51,799 bases of DNA from DATFXM01 sp035315885 (GTDB lineage Bacteria > Acidobacteriota > Blastocatellia > UBA7656): the NCBI GenBank assembly GCA_035315885.1, contig DATFXM010000127.1:1-51799 (forward strand), in the 5' to 3' direction. The position numbers and the translations under genes are program-made. The first letter of the stretch is position 1. Every line of letters begins with the position of its first letter. The notes beneath the pieces are model-generated. The model worked only from the letters and a program-made list of their open reading frames with translations. It did no database searches and had not been told where the DNA came from. Of the stretch, positions 33,396 to 41,905 are shown piece by piece.

Positions 33396-33724
33396 CTAGT
33401 TCTTAGTTCTGAGTTCTGAGTCTTGATCGCTTCTATTCGGGTACAGCAGTTGTCTGAGCAGATGTTATAACCCGCAGAAGGAAATCGAATGGGCGACGAC
33501 TCGCCAGTCGATATCGATCCGGTCATTGAGGTGTACAAGAAGCAGATCGACCGGACCTTGATTATCGAGAACCTGAAGCTTTACGTATCAGGAGCGAATG
33601 GATAATCTGATCAAGCTACAAGAGTTTGCGGAAGAGCTCGCCAAAGCCTCCCGCAAACTGGAGCGCTAGCCGGATTGACCGACCTCGCACGTAGCCAGTC
33701 GGCCCTCAGTCAAAAACTCAGAAC
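33396..33724. repeat. Widely spaced inverted CTGAGTT arms around a decayed small gene
   Basis: The left arm (33396-33424) reads CTAGTTCTTAGTTCTGAG and further TTCTGAGTC; the right arm (33703-33724) reads CCCTCAGTCAAAAACTCAG. Between them are about 280 bases that hold a frameshifted small gene. The right arm overlaps the mlaD stop codon. Confidence 0.65.
33489..33669 (+). pseudogene. Frameshifted small gene, helical protein of about 60 residues
   Basis: Two overlapping frames look like halves of one protein. The first (33489-33605) encodes MGDDSPVDIDPVIEVYKKQ and on to RTLIIENLKL before ending SGANG-stop; the second (33598-33669) encodes MDNLIKLQEFAEELAKASRK. Joined, they resemble small proteins I know from soil bacteria with a D-R-T-L-x-x-E-N-L-K pattern followed by L-x-x-L-Q-x-F-A-E-E-L. 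One extra base near 33575-33598 would explain the break. AAGGA precedes the ATG. Such proteins often pair with nucleotidyltransferase toxins, but no partner is here. Confidence 0.5.
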
Positions 33725-34821
33725 AGGCTCACCTTTACGCGCAAAAACTTCTTCGGATCTTGTCTGAAATCGTACAAAAGCTTAACCAGCTCGGCCGAGG
33801 TCTGATTCAAATTGTTGTACAGCGCGTCGTCATGCAGCAGTTTCCCCGCCGACCCTTCACCGCGATCCAGCTTCGCGGTTATATCCTTCACGTTGTTCAT
33901 CGTGGACTGAAGGTCGTCGTGCAGTTTGTCATCCTTGAACAGCTTGCCTAACGTGCCGCGGCCTGCGTCAATGTCGCCGGTGATTCGGTCGAGCTTCTCT
34001 GCAGTCGTGTTCAGTTTTGCCAGAATCTCATTCGCCTTCGAATAAATCTCGTCGTCGGTTATCAGCCTCCCAAGCGTTCCCTTGCCACTTCGGGCATCGT
34101 TAATAACGCCACGAATGTCATCCATGGTCGTTCGCATATCTTCGTACAGTTTCGGATCGTTGATCAGCTTGCCCATGGTGCCTTCGCCTTCTTTCACTCG
34201 ACTCACCAGGTCATGAGCCTCAAGGACGGTCCGATTGAGATTCACATAAAAGGCATCATCGTGGAGCAGCTTCCCTACCGTTCCCTTGCCTTGATTGATG
34301 TTGTCCATCAATTCCTGAAGCTGCTTTCCAACGGTGTTGAACTGCACAAGGATATCGTTTGCGCCGGCAAACACCTGTGCAAGGTTCGCCTGATCCGCGC
34401 TTGGAATCTCCGCGCCATTAGGTAACGGGCTCGCGTTGCGAGTGCCGGCGCTGATGTCGATCACCCGGTCGCCAAGGAATCCCTGCTGGGCAAGCACCGC
34501 CTGCGAGTCCGCGCGTATCCGGTCTCCGACTTCCTTCGCGTCCAGAACCATCGTAACGACGATCGGCTTCTCGTCTTTTGTTTCAGGGATAGCTCCAAAA
34601 TCCACCGAATCGATTTTACCGACGAGCTTACCCGCGATTCGAACCTCGTCGCCTTTCTTCAATCCCTCCGCCGCCGCGAATCTTGTGCGATAGGTCACAA
34701 CCCTTTTGAATAACGCAATATCTCCGCTGACGCTCAGGATGAAAACTATAAGAATGACGATGGTCGCGACCGCCAGAATGCCCACTCTGAGTTGCGATAG
34801 TGTTGTTTTGCTTCTTGGCAT
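33718..34821 (-). CDS. mlaD: MlaD/MCE-family lipid transport protein with five GxGTxGKL repeats
   Basis: A 367-residue inner-membrane-anchored protein for phospholipid transport across the periplasm. One N-terminal membrane helix (~12-30), an MCE domain (~38-118), then a long helical region. This region has five repeats beginning GKGTVGKLL, GEGTMGKLI, GKGTLGRLI, GRGTLGKLF and GEGSAGKLL, at spacings of 34, 34, 41 and 34 residues. The stop lies within a CTGAGTT array. It is the third gene of the mlaE-mlaF-mlaD set. Confidence 0.87.
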   Translation of the reverse strand: MPRSKTTLSQLRVGILAVATIVILIVFILSVSGDIALFKRVVTYRTRFAAAEGLKKGDEVRIAGKLVGKIDSVDFGAIPETKDEKPIVVTMVLDAKEVGDRIRADSQAVLAQQGFLGDRVIDISAGTRNASPLPNGAEIPSADQANLAQVFAGANDILVQFNTVGKQLQELMDNINQGKGTVGKLLHDDAFYVNLNRTVLEAHDLVSRVKEGEGTMGKLINDPKLYEDMRTTMDDIRGVINDARSGKGTLGRLITDDEIYSKANEILAKLNTTAEKLDRITGDIDAGRGTLGKLFKDDKLHDDLQSTMNNVKDITAKLDRGEGSAGKLLHDDALYNNLNQTSAELVKLLYDFRQDPKKFLRVKVSLF

Positions 34822-34892
34822 GTTTGCTTCCCCTATCCGTTCCCGCGCGTCGTGTTCCCGCGGTCCGGGCGTGCTCGCTGAGCCCGTAGACG

Positions 34893-35708
34893 TCAGGATA
34901 CTCGCAAGAAATCTTGAATATACGGATCCTTACTCTCCCACATCTCTTCGTCGGTTCCGCTGAAGATCACCTTGCCGTTTCGCAGCATGATGAATTTGGT
35001 GTTGATGAGCGCCAACATACCGTTTTCGCTTTGGAATTCGATGTCGCCCTGCTCGTTTATCGTCGCATAGTTAGACGAAAGGAGTTTTACGTCCTCGAGG
35101 CGATGGGTAACGAAGATCGAGCTGACTCCTTCAAGGTCGCGGAGCTTCATGGCCAGCTCCAGAATTGTCCGCGCCGTTGGAGGATCAAGCCCTGCGGTCG
35201 GTTCGTCAAAAAGGATCAGCTTTGGACTTCCAACCAGTGCGCGAGCTATGCCGACGCGCCTTCGCATGCCGCCTGATAGCTCCACGGGCATCATATCGAT
35301 TGCCCGCTCCAGATTCACGAATTGTAGCATGCGCCTGACCTGCTCATCTATTTCTTGTTCCGGCACACCTTTCTCAAAAAGCCGGTAGCCAACGTTCTCG
35401 TAAACCGAAAGCGAGTCAAAAAGCGCGCCGTCCTGAAATACCATCCCGATTTTTTGTCGGATGCTTACCAACTCTTGTTCGCTGAGAGCCGTTACATCTT
35501 CTCCGTCGATCAGGATTCTTCCCGATTGAGGTTTTATCAGGCCTAGCACGAGCTTCAGGATTGTCGATTTGCCGGTGCCCGAGCCGCCCATCACGATCTT
35601 GGTCTCCCCGGGATTTACTCTGAAGCTGACATCGTCTAGGATCACCCGATCGTCATAGGCCATTGTAACGTTTTCGAATTGGATTGCGCTGTCAATCGGG
35701 GTACTCAT
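34893..35708 (-). CDS. mlaF: MlaF-type ABC transporter ATPase
   Basis: A 271-residue ATPase driving the MCE lipid transporter. Walker A GGSGTGKST (~41-49), Q-loop VFQDGALFDSLSV, signature LSGGMRRRVGIARAL, Walker B LILFDEPTAGLDP and H-loop VTHRLED. GALFDSLSVYENV is typical of MlaF rather than other ABC ATPases. It begins three bases after the mlaE stop; 71 bp separate it from mlaD. Confidence 0.93.
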   Translation of the reverse strand: MSTPIDSAIQFENVTMAYDDRVILDDVSFRVNPGETKIVMGGSGTGKSTILKLVLGLIKPQSGRILIDGEDVTALSEQELVSIRQKIGMVFQDGALFDSLSVYENVGYRLFEKGVPEQEIDEQVRRMLQFVNLERAIDMMPVELSGGMRRRVGIARALVGSPKLILFDEPTAGLDPPTARTILELAMKLRDLEGVSSIFVTHRLEDVKLLSSNYATINEQGDIEFQSENGMLALINTKFIMLRNGKVIFSGTDEEMWESKDPYIQDFLRVS

Positions 35709-35711
35709 ATT

Positions 35712-36473
35712 TCAAGCGCCTGAGAACGTCTGGATAAGTTTCTGTAGGAAGAAGTCAGTACCCAGAATCAGGATATCCGATAGCACAACCGCCTGTGTAG
35801 TAGATCGTCCGACACCGACTGTCCCGCCGTGAGTGCGCAGGCCCGCGCGACAGCTTACTATCGCGATGATGAAACCAAACACCATCGGTTTGACCATCCC
35901 GCCTATCAGATCGTTGTAGGTCAGGGCATCCTTCGCCGAGTTGATGTACACCGAGCTGGGCACATTCAGCAGAGTTGCCGCAACCAGCCAGCCTCCGACA
36001 GCGCCAACCATGTCGGCGACCATCGTCAGCGCAGGGGTCATCACCACGAGCGCCAACAACCTGGGCCATACCAGCTTCTTAACCGGATCAGTTCCGAGAG
36101 CTCGCATCGCATCCACCTGCTCGGAGACCACCATCGAGCCGAGTTCCGCGGCGATTGCGGATCCCACTCTTCCGGCGAGCATCAACGAAGCGAGCACGGG
36201 GCCCATCTCTTTCACAAGCGAAGCCATAACCAGCTGACCGGTCTTAGCTGTGGCTCCGAAGGTCTTCAGGGTCGGCGCGGTGCTCAGCGATAGAATTCCT
36301 CCGGTGAACATGCCGGTGAGAATGATGATCACCAGCGAGCCTACGCCGATCAAATCCATCTGCGTGATGACTTCGCGCATGTAGGCAGGCTTGGAGAAGG
36401 CGCGCCTGAAGGCGTGGCCTGCCATCATAGTTGCTGCTTGAATTTCGTAGACGGCCTGTATAAGTGGGTTCAT
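35712..36473 (-). CDS. mlaE: MlaE-type ABC transporter permease
   Basis: A 253-residue integral membrane permease of the MlaE family with about five or six hydrophobic segments. Family blocks are MDLIGVGSLVIIILTGMFTGGI, AAELGSMVVSEQVDAMRALGTDP and GLRTHGGTVGVGRSTTQAVV (shortened here). It is first in the operon. No MlaB or MlaC gene is adjacent, which is common outside Proteobacteria. Confidence 0.93.
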   Translation of the reverse strand: MNPLIQAVYEIQAATMMAGHAFRRAFSKPAYMREVITQMDLIGVGSLVIIILTGMFTGGILSLSTAPTLKTFGATAKTGQLVMASLVKEMGPVLASLMLAGRVGSAIAAELGSMVVSEQVDAMRALGTDPVKKLVWPRLLALVVMTPALTMVADMVGAVGGWLVAATLLNVPSSVYINSAKDALTYNDLIGGMVKPMVFGFIIAIVSCRAGLRTHGGTVGVGRSTTQAVVLSDILILGTDFFLQKLIQTFSGA

Positions 36474-36593
36474 CGATCAGTCAATCTAAACTGCTCGCAT
36501 TTCTGGTCTCCGCGCTTTACTCAGGCCGGCCGTTCATCGTTGGCTGAGGAAACTTATGATGATGGTTTCGAAAACGCCCGTCAAGGAAGGAGA

Positions 36594-36696
36594 AGTGCTG
36601 AATGCTGAGTGGCGAGCCGTGAAGTTTTCGTCCTGAGTTCTGAGTTCTGAACAAGCAAAATACCTACTCAGCACTCAGCACTAAGCACTCAGCACT
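36594..36696. repeat. Inverted TGAGTGC array with an unpaired CTGAGTT stretch
   Basis: The left arm AGTGCTGAATGCTGAGT (36594-36610) pairs with the right arm ACTCAGCACTCAGCACT (36666-36682 and beyond, to 36696). Between them GAGTTCTGAGTTCTGA (36635-36650) has no partner. The right arm begins flush with the TAG stop of the HNH gene. Confidence 0.75.
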
Positions 36697-37204
36697 AATA
36701 AAACAGGTACTTTCGCCACGATTGGTCGGCGCGACCGAGATATCTAATGATCTGACGGTTCACGTGGAGGTTATAAGCTTGAGGACGCTTCAACAACCGC
36801 ATCCCCGCCTCCTCCGGAGACCGATCACCCTTGTGGTTATTGCACCATCGGCAGCAAGTGACGAGGTTGTCCCAACCTGAATCGCCCCCTCTCGACCGCG
36901 GGTGTATGTGGTCAAGTGTCAGGTCTGAAGGCGAGTACTGCCGGCCGCAATACTGGCAGGTGTTGTGGTCGCGCAACAGAATATTCTTACGGGACAGGCT
37001 CTTCCTCTCGAAGGGAATGTGGATGTAGTTGATGAGACGGATCACCGAAGGCAGCGGCATCGAAAAGCGCGTCGAGTGGAGCCAGCGCTCGCTGCTTTCC
37101 TCAGCGTTGGCAACTCCTTTTAGAATGAGCACCACCGCCCTTCGGACGGTACAAACGTTAATGGGCTCAAAAGAAGCGTTCAATACTAAAACGCGGTGAT
37201 TCAT
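36695..37204 (-). CDS. HNH endonuclease family protein
   Basis: A 169-residue protein starting MNHRVLVLNASFEPINV, typical of a widespread chromosomal HNH family. The nuclease core has CQYCGRQYSPSDLTLDHIHP with the zinc cysteines and the DH pair, followed by SRGGDSGWDNLVTCCRWCNN. The biological role of this family is unknown; it is not associated with phage or intron genes here. The TAG stop is immediately followed by a TGAGTGC array. Confidence 0.9.
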   Translation of the reverse strand: MNHRVLVLNASFEPINVCTVRRAVVLILKGVANAEESSERWLHSTRFSMPLPSVIRLINYIHIPFERKSLSRKNILLRDHNTCQYCGRQYSPSDLTLDHIHPRSRGGDSGWDNLVTCCRWCNNHKGDRSPEEAGMRLLKRPQAYNLHVNRQIIRYLGRADQSWRKYLFY

Positions 37205-37249
37205 TCTTGAAGCAAAATATAACGTCCCTCCGAATTCGCTGTCAAAAGT

Positions 37250-38689
37250 TTAGTCTCTCGGCAGAGGCGGCGGTCCTTCAGGAACGTATGACTTATATAC
37301 TTGTCCTCGTGTCTTTTCGCGAAACTCGGCCTGAATCGACTCGACCGCTTTCGGATCCTGAAACAGATCCACCATCGTGGCGGCGAGGGTCTTCGCCGCA
37401 AGGACCAGCCCTTTGTGTCCGATTGACATTCCTCCGCAAGCGACCACCGGCCAAGCGTGCCACGGAGAGTCCTTCGGGGCAGTCGTCACGGAAAAATGCA
37501 GCGTCGGAACGATCCAGCTTATGTCGCCGACATCGGTCGACCCGCCGCTCGGATCCGACTTCGGCTCGCGCCACGGACTGATGCTGCTGTCCATGCCTTT
37601 TTGCTCGACCCCGGCTGCACGCTGAATCGCCCGCGCAAACTCCTGTTCTTCATCTGTGTACTTGATGGGACCCAGCCACGAAAGATTTGAGTACAGAAGC
37701 TTCTCGCCGGTCATGTTCACAAGGATTTCGTAGTCGCCGCCCTGCACAGTCACTTTGGATTCCACGCCTGCCATCGTGGCCGCGCCCTCGGCGATCTTCC
37801 GTGCTCTTGCAAACACGTCCTCAACACCCGTTCGTTTCGAATCCCTGATCCAGCACCAGACCTTTGCATATTCCGGGACGACGTTTGGAACGTCACCGCC
37901 CTTTTGAATGACATAGTGCATCCGAACGGTGGGCTTTACGAACTCTCTCATCCGGTTCAGGCCAAACGTAAAGAATTCGAGAGCAGCTACGGCGCTCCGG
38001 CCATTCCACGGATCGGCGGCTGCGTGGGCCGCCTTACCTTTGAACTCCACCACGAAATCGATTATCGCCTGAGAACTGTCTACGTCGACGCGAGTCTCGT
38101 CGTCAGGATGCCACGCGAGGCAAACGTCCAGGTCTTTGAACAAACCTTCGCGGGCCATGTAGATTTTGCCGCCAACCGCCTCTTCAGCCGGAGTGCCATA
38201 GAATCGAACGGTGCCCTTAAGCTTGCCCGCGACCATGAGTTCTTTGATCGCGACCGCAGCACCCAGGCTTGCAGTGCCGAACAAGTTGTGTCCGCAACCG
38301 TGGCCGGGCGCACCCGCTTCGAGAGCCTCCTTTACGGGCTGAGCCTTCTGCGATATTCCAGGCAGCGCATCGAATTCTCCAAGCACGCCGATTATTGGAC
38401 GACCTTGTCCGAACGAGGCCACAAAGGCAGTAGGCAACCCGGCGACACCCCGCCTGACCTCGAAGCCCTGCTTCTCGGCGTAATCGGCAAGCGCTTTCGA
38501 CGAACGCGTTTCACGCAGTGCGGTCTCCGCGTAGCGCCAGATTTGATCGCTCAAGCCAAACAGTTCAGCGGTATGGCTATCGATCGAGGCAACGGCAGCG
38601 TGCTTCTTTTCGAGATCGCTTGCCAGAACACCATCAACCGGCAGAAGGATTGAAATCAGAAGCAATATTACGAGTGAGCGATGTTTCAA
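37250..38689 (-). CDS. Exported M20 family amidohydrolase (AbgB-like)
   Basis: A 479-residue metallohydrolase with a signal peptide (RSLVILLLISILLPVDGVLA). The M20 core has ALPGISQ, APGHGCGHNLFG (metal His), GTPAEEAVGGK (catalytic Glu), a dimerisation domain with GKAAHAAADPWNGRSAV, and the late metal His in HAWPVVACGG. The family removes amino-acid amides such as p-aminobenzoyl-glutamate or N-acyl amino acids; the substrate here is unknown. The export signal differs from cytoplasmic AbgB. Confidence 0.88.
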   Translation of the reverse strand: MKHRSLVILLLISILLPVDGVLASDLEKKHAAVASIDSHTAELFGLSDQIWRYAETALRETRSSKALADYAEKQGFEVRRGVAGLPTAFVASFGQGRPIIGVLGEFDALPGISQKAQPVKEALEAGAPGHGCGHNLFGTASLGAAVAIKELMVAGKLKGTVRFYGTPAEEAVGGKIYMAREGLFKDLDVCLAWHPDDETRVDVDSSQAIIDFVVEFKGKAAHAAADPWNGRSAVAALEFFTFGLNRMREFVKPTVRMHYVIQKGGDVPNVVPEYAKVWCWIRDSKRTGVEDVFARARKIAEGAATMAGVESKVTVQGGDYEILVNMTGEKLLYSNLSWLGPIKYTDEEQEFARAIQRAAGVEQKGMDSSISPWREPKSDPSGGSTDVGDISWIVPTLHFSVTTAPKDSPWHAWPVVACGGMSIGHKGLVLAAKTLAATMVDLFQDPKAVESIQAEFREKTRGQVYKSYVPEGPPPLPRD

Positions 38690-38706
38690 AGGGTCCTCCA
38701 GGGGAT

Positions 38707-38792
38707 GTTCTGAGTTCTGAGTTCTTAGTGAGACTTACGAAGCCTCGTGACCAACTGGCGAGTTCCGGTACTCACAACTCAGCTCTCAGAAC
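38707..38792. repeat. Inverted CTGAGTT array
   Basis: The left arm (38707-38732) reads GTTCTGAGTTCTGAGTTC; the right arm (38770-38792) reads ACTCACAACTCAGCTCTCAG. The right arm encodes the last residues of the DUF971 protein (S-S-E-S and the stop). Confidence 0.75.
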
Positions 38793-39099
38793 TTCTTCTA
38801 CAGCACGGGCACAGCTCGCGCAAACGTTCCCATGTATAAATGCCGTCGTCGTGGTTGTCGCTGAACTTGAACTTCACGCCGTATCGTCCAACGTGCTCGG
38901 CCGAAAGAATCGTGATGTCCTCTGACACCGTTCTCGGGTCCAGAATTCGAAGCCCGGTGACCTCGCTCACGCAGCGTGCGCAAAGACACTCGGAGCGCAG
39001 ATACTTGATCGAATAGACGCTGACGTGGCCGTCGCTCCAGGTTACGGTCAGCTCTTGCGCGCGCGTTTTCTTGATCTCAGTCGGAAAATGTACAGACAT
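38779..39099 (-). CDS. DUF971 family protein
   Basis: A 106-residue protein matching the DUF971 / gamma-butyrobetaine hydroxylase-like N-terminal family: LTVTWSDGHVSVYSIKYLRSECLCARC, then GRYGVKFKFSDNHDDGIYTWERLRELC. Cysteine pairs C-x-C-x2-C and C-P-C-C may bind metal; related domains are zinc sites. Standalone members are linked to Fe-S or metal homeostasis in some genomes. The final SSES is encoded by the repeat arm. Upstream lies a TGAGTGC array. Confidence 0.87.
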   Translation of the reverse strand: MSVHFPTEIKKTRAQELTVTWSDGHVSVYSIKYLRSECLCARCVSEVTGLRILDPRTVSEDITILSAEHVGRYGVKFKFSDNHDDGIYTWERLRELCPCCRRSSES

Positions 39100-39102
39100 G
39101 GC

Positions 39103-39208
39103 TAGTGCTGAGTACTGAGTGCTGAGTTCCGGCTTCTGACTCCTGAGTGCATATCGCTGCCGTCACTTTCCTAACTCGGGTCGAACTCGGCACTCAGCAC
39201 TCAGCACT
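39103..39208. repeat. Inverted TGAGTGC array
   Basis: The left arm (39103-39128) reads TAGTGCTGAGTACTGAGTG; the right arm (39185-39208) reads ACTCGGCACTCAGCACTCAG. The right arm starts directly after the TGA stop of the enoyl-CoA hydratase gene, and the left arm ends three bases before the DUF971 start. Confidence 0.78.
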
Positions 39209-39982
39209 TCATTTATGCTTCCATCGCGGGGGCCGCTTCGCCGCGAAAGCTTCGATCCCCTCCTGTGCATCCTTGAGCTGCATCAACTGGTTGAGATAAA
39301 TGTCCTCGGTCAGCTTCAGCGCCTCCTCAAACGGCAGAGCAGCCGCTTGATTCATCGCCCGCCTCGCCATCTCCAACGCAGGAGCGCTCAGGTTCCGAAA
39401 TTGTCCGAGTACCTCCTCGGCTTTATTGTCGAGCTCTGTTTCAGGAACCACGTAACTCACAAGCCCGTACCTTAAAGCTGCATCGGCATTCAGCAACTCC
39501 CCAGTAAGAATCAGCTCGCGCGCTTTCTTCTCCCCAATGATTCGAGGCAACACAATCGCCGCAACCGGAGGGAACGCGCCGATCTTGATCTCAGGTTGCC
39601 CAAACCGAGCAGTCGGCGACGCGATCACCACGTCTGCGCAAGCTACAAGCTCGCAAGCTCCCCCAAGCACCGCTCCGGACACCACCGCCACAACAGGCTT
39701 TGAAATCACGTTCAGCGTCCGGAAGATTCCGTGAAACGCCGAGAGCATCTGGTAGGCAGACTCGGGCCGGTGCTCTTCAATCGAAACACCGGCCGAGAAT
39801 GGCTTGTTCGATGGCGATGCTGAAAAAGTAATCGCGCAGACGTCCGGCATCTGACCGACTTTGACGATCGCGTCGGCCATCTCTTTCATCATCGAAATCG
39901 TCAACACATTCAGAGGCGGGCGAGCAAGAATGATCCGCGCAACGCGATCTGTGACTGTAAACTGAATGTCCTTGTAGGCCAT
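39209..39982 (-). CDS. Enoyl-CoA hydratase/isomerase family protein, possibly a cyclic dienoyl-CoA hydratase
   Basis: A 257-residue crotonase-fold enzyme. Oxyanion-hole glycine lies in SGAVLGGACEL, and both catalytic glutamates of true hydratases are kept (ACELVAC and FGQPEIK). The start, VARIILARPPLNVLTISMM, and the C-terminus, EAFAAKRPPRWKH, resemble cyclohexa-1,5-diene-1-carbonyl-CoA hydratases of benzoyl-CoA pathways as I recall them. That assignment is tentative; a general enoyl-CoA hydratase is the safe call. It lies 17-20 kb from the hcr-like genes and 72 bp after ftcD on the same strand. Confidence 0.85.
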   Translation of the reverse strand: MAYKDIQFTVTDRVARIILARPPLNVLTISMMKEMADAIVKVGQMPDVCAITFSASPSNKPFSAGVSIEEHRPESAYQMLSAFHGIFRTLNVISKPVVAVVSGAVLGGACELVACADVVIASPTARFGQPEIKIGAFPPVAAIVLPRIIGEKKARELILTGELLNADAALRYGLVSYVVPETELDNKAEEVLGQFRNLSAPALEMARRAMNQAAALPFEEALKLTEDIYLNQLMQLKDAQEGIEAFAAKRPPRWKHK

Positions 39983-40054
39983 CGACGAATCTTTTTGACC
40001 GGCAGCTCTATCGTGTACTCAAGAAACCCGCCCCTACAATACCGGCGACAAAGC

Positions 40055-41662
40055 TCAGGCGGAGAGAGCTTGCAGCATCTTCGACTCAACCTGCTCCGCC
40101 AGCGCTACGGCTTCGCTGACCAGCCTTTCAACTTTTCCTCTGAGGTCCGCGGCAGCCGAAGCATCGACAAGCGAGCTCAGGTTTATTCCAACGTTGTAGG
40201 AAGCGCCTTTTGCGGAGGCAAGCGCCAGTTGCGCGGCAGTCGCGACGTCAGACATTGCATTCGGATTGCCGATCTCTGCAAGTGCGCTCAAGTGTCTCAG
40301 CACGTCGATGGCCCGCTTGGCAGTCTTCAACGGAGTCGCAGCCGCCTCAAGCGTGGCTCGCTCTATTTCAGCGGCTCGCGCGGCTTTTTGTTCTTCGGTT
40401 TCCTTTGGCATGCGATATGCCGCCATGACTGCTTCAAAACTCTCGGCGTCTTCGGCGATTAGCGACTGCAACCTATCGCCCAGCCGCTCGAGCTCCGCCC
40501 GCATCTCTTTGAGTAGAGGCTCAACGTCCGCATACTTTTTTTTTCCAATCGAAAGGTTGCAAACCATCTGGCCCAGCGCCGCTGCCAGCATTCCGGCGTG
40601 TGCGGCAACGCTGCCGCCCCCGGGAGTCGGCGTTGAAGCGGCTACAAGCGCGGCAAAGTTTCCTACCGAATTCGAAAGTCCGCTCCTGGTGTCAACCGCG
40701 GCGGCGATACTCGCGGCCTCGTCACTCGCGGCATTGTCACTCGCTGTGGCGGCGTCGCCCGACGCAGCGGCCAGCCGGTTTTCCAGTATTTGATCTTCGC
40801 TGAAACGCTCTAGCTGTAAATAGAAATCTGCGCAACCATTCAGCGCCTTTTGAGGTACCAGTCCCACGATTTCGGACCCAACGACCGGAACGCCGTATCG
40901 CTCCGCTTCTCGTTTGACCATCTCGAACGCGCGGAACAGCGGCGTGCCCTCATAGTTAACCATGTTGATCGACACTTGCACGATGCCCCGGTCCTTTAAC
41001 TCAAACCCTAACGCCTTTACAAAGCGCAAACCTCCTGACAGGTAGCGCACGGCCTTCGCAATCTTGTTGGCGATCTCAACGTCCGACGTACCCAAATTGA
41101 TGTTGTAGGCGATCAGCGGCGGCCGTGCACCTACCGCGGTTATGCCCGCGGTGGGATGCACCATCGCGTCGCCGAAGTCGGGCCGCCGCGCTTCGACAGT
41201 CGCAATTTCACTGCGAATCCCCTCGAATTGCCCCTTCCTTATGTTTGCGAGGTTTTCTCGCTCGCTCCTGGTGGCTGCCTTTTCGTAGAGGTAAACGGGA
41301 ATGCGCAGTTCCGACCACATACGCTCTCCACACTCCCTCGCGAGCTGAATGCAGTCATCCATTGCCACGCCGGCAATCGGGACGAATGGAATGACGTCGG
41401 TAGCTCCCATTCGGGGATGTTCTCCCTGGTGTTGGTTGAGGTCAATTAACTGGGCTGCTTTTGATGCGCCGGCAAGGGCGGCATCGACGACGCGCGTGGG
41501 TGGCGCGACAAATGTAACGACGGAGCGGTTGTGATTGGGATCGGACTCGACGTCCAACAAGACAGTCTCGGGTACAGTTTTTATAGCGGCCGTGATCTTA
41601 TCAATGACTTCAGCGTTGCGGCCTTCGCTGAAGTTGGGAATGCACTCTACGATCTTTCTCAA
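40055..41662 (-). CDS. ftcD: Bifunctional glutamate formimidoyltransferase / formimidoyl-THF cyclodeaminase
   Basis: A 535-residue two-domain enzyme. Residues 1-~320 are the formimidoyltransferase (IVECIPNFSEGRN, HQGEHPRMGATDVIPFVPI), which moves the formimino group from formiminoglutamate to tetrahydrofolate in histidine breakdown. An Ala/Ser-rich linker (~325-350) leads to the cyclodeaminase (NFAALVAASTPTPGGGSVAA, ending in NVGINLSSL), which releases ammonia to give 5,10-methenyl-THF. The fusion is the same as in mammals; many bacteria have separate proteins. No hut genes are adjacent in the window. Confidence 0.93.
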   Translation of the reverse strand: MRKIVECIPNFSEGRNAEVIDKITAAIKTVPETVLLDVESDPNHNRSVVTFVAPPTRVVDAALAGASKAAQLIDLNQHQGEHPRMGATDVIPFVPIAGVAMDDCIQLARECGERMWSELRIPVYLYEKAATRSERENLANIRKGQFEGIRSEIATVEARRPDFGDAMVHPTAGITAVGARPPLIAYNINLGTSDVEIANKIAKAVRYLSGGLRFVKALGFELKDRGIVQVSINMVNYEGTPLFRAFEMVKREAERYGVPVVGSEIVGLVPQKALNGCADFYLQLERFSEDQILENRLAAASGDAATASDNAASDEAASIAAAVDTRSGLSNSVGNFAALVAASTPTPGGGSVAAHAGMLAAALGQMVCNLSIGKKKYADVEPLLKEMRAELERLGDRLQSLIAEDAESFEAVMAAYRMPKETEEQKAARAAEIERATLEAAATPLKTAKRAIDVLRHLSALAEIGNPNAMSDVATAAQLALASAKGASYNVGINLSSLVDASAAADLRGKVERLVSEAVALAEQVESKMLQALSA

Positions 41663-41717
41663 CAGGCACCTCGCGGCAAATCGTAGCGCAAAGTTTCGCG
41701 AATCGGAAATGTAAAAG

Positions 41718-41903
41718 AAGTGCTAAGTGCTGCGTGCTGAGTTTCGGTGCCGAGCCGCGCGACCATTGCCGAAACGCACCGCGATGCAGATACTCAAGTA
41801 GTCGGCGGTCGCGCATAATGCAGGATTGAATAGGATGTGGCTGAGCCGCCAGCAACTCAGCACTCAGCAATCAGCACTCAGCACTAAGGATTCAGCACTC
41901 AGC
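41718..41903. repeat. Inverted TGAGTGC array abutting a start codon
   Basis: The left arm (41718-41742) reads AAGTGCTAAGTGCTGCGTG; the right arm (41851-41903) is longer, with ACTCAGCACTCAGCA repeats. An inner hairpin TTTCGG...CCGAAA (41741-41776) lies in the centre. The right arm ends two bases before the ATG of the phosphodiesterase gene, so the array replaces the usual leader. Confidence 0.78.
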
Positions 41904-41905
41904 TT

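Noticed and set aside
36695..37204. HNH gene as part of an intron or mobile element
   Set aside because: It is a widespread chromosomal family, with no intron, integrase or reverse transcriptase beside it.
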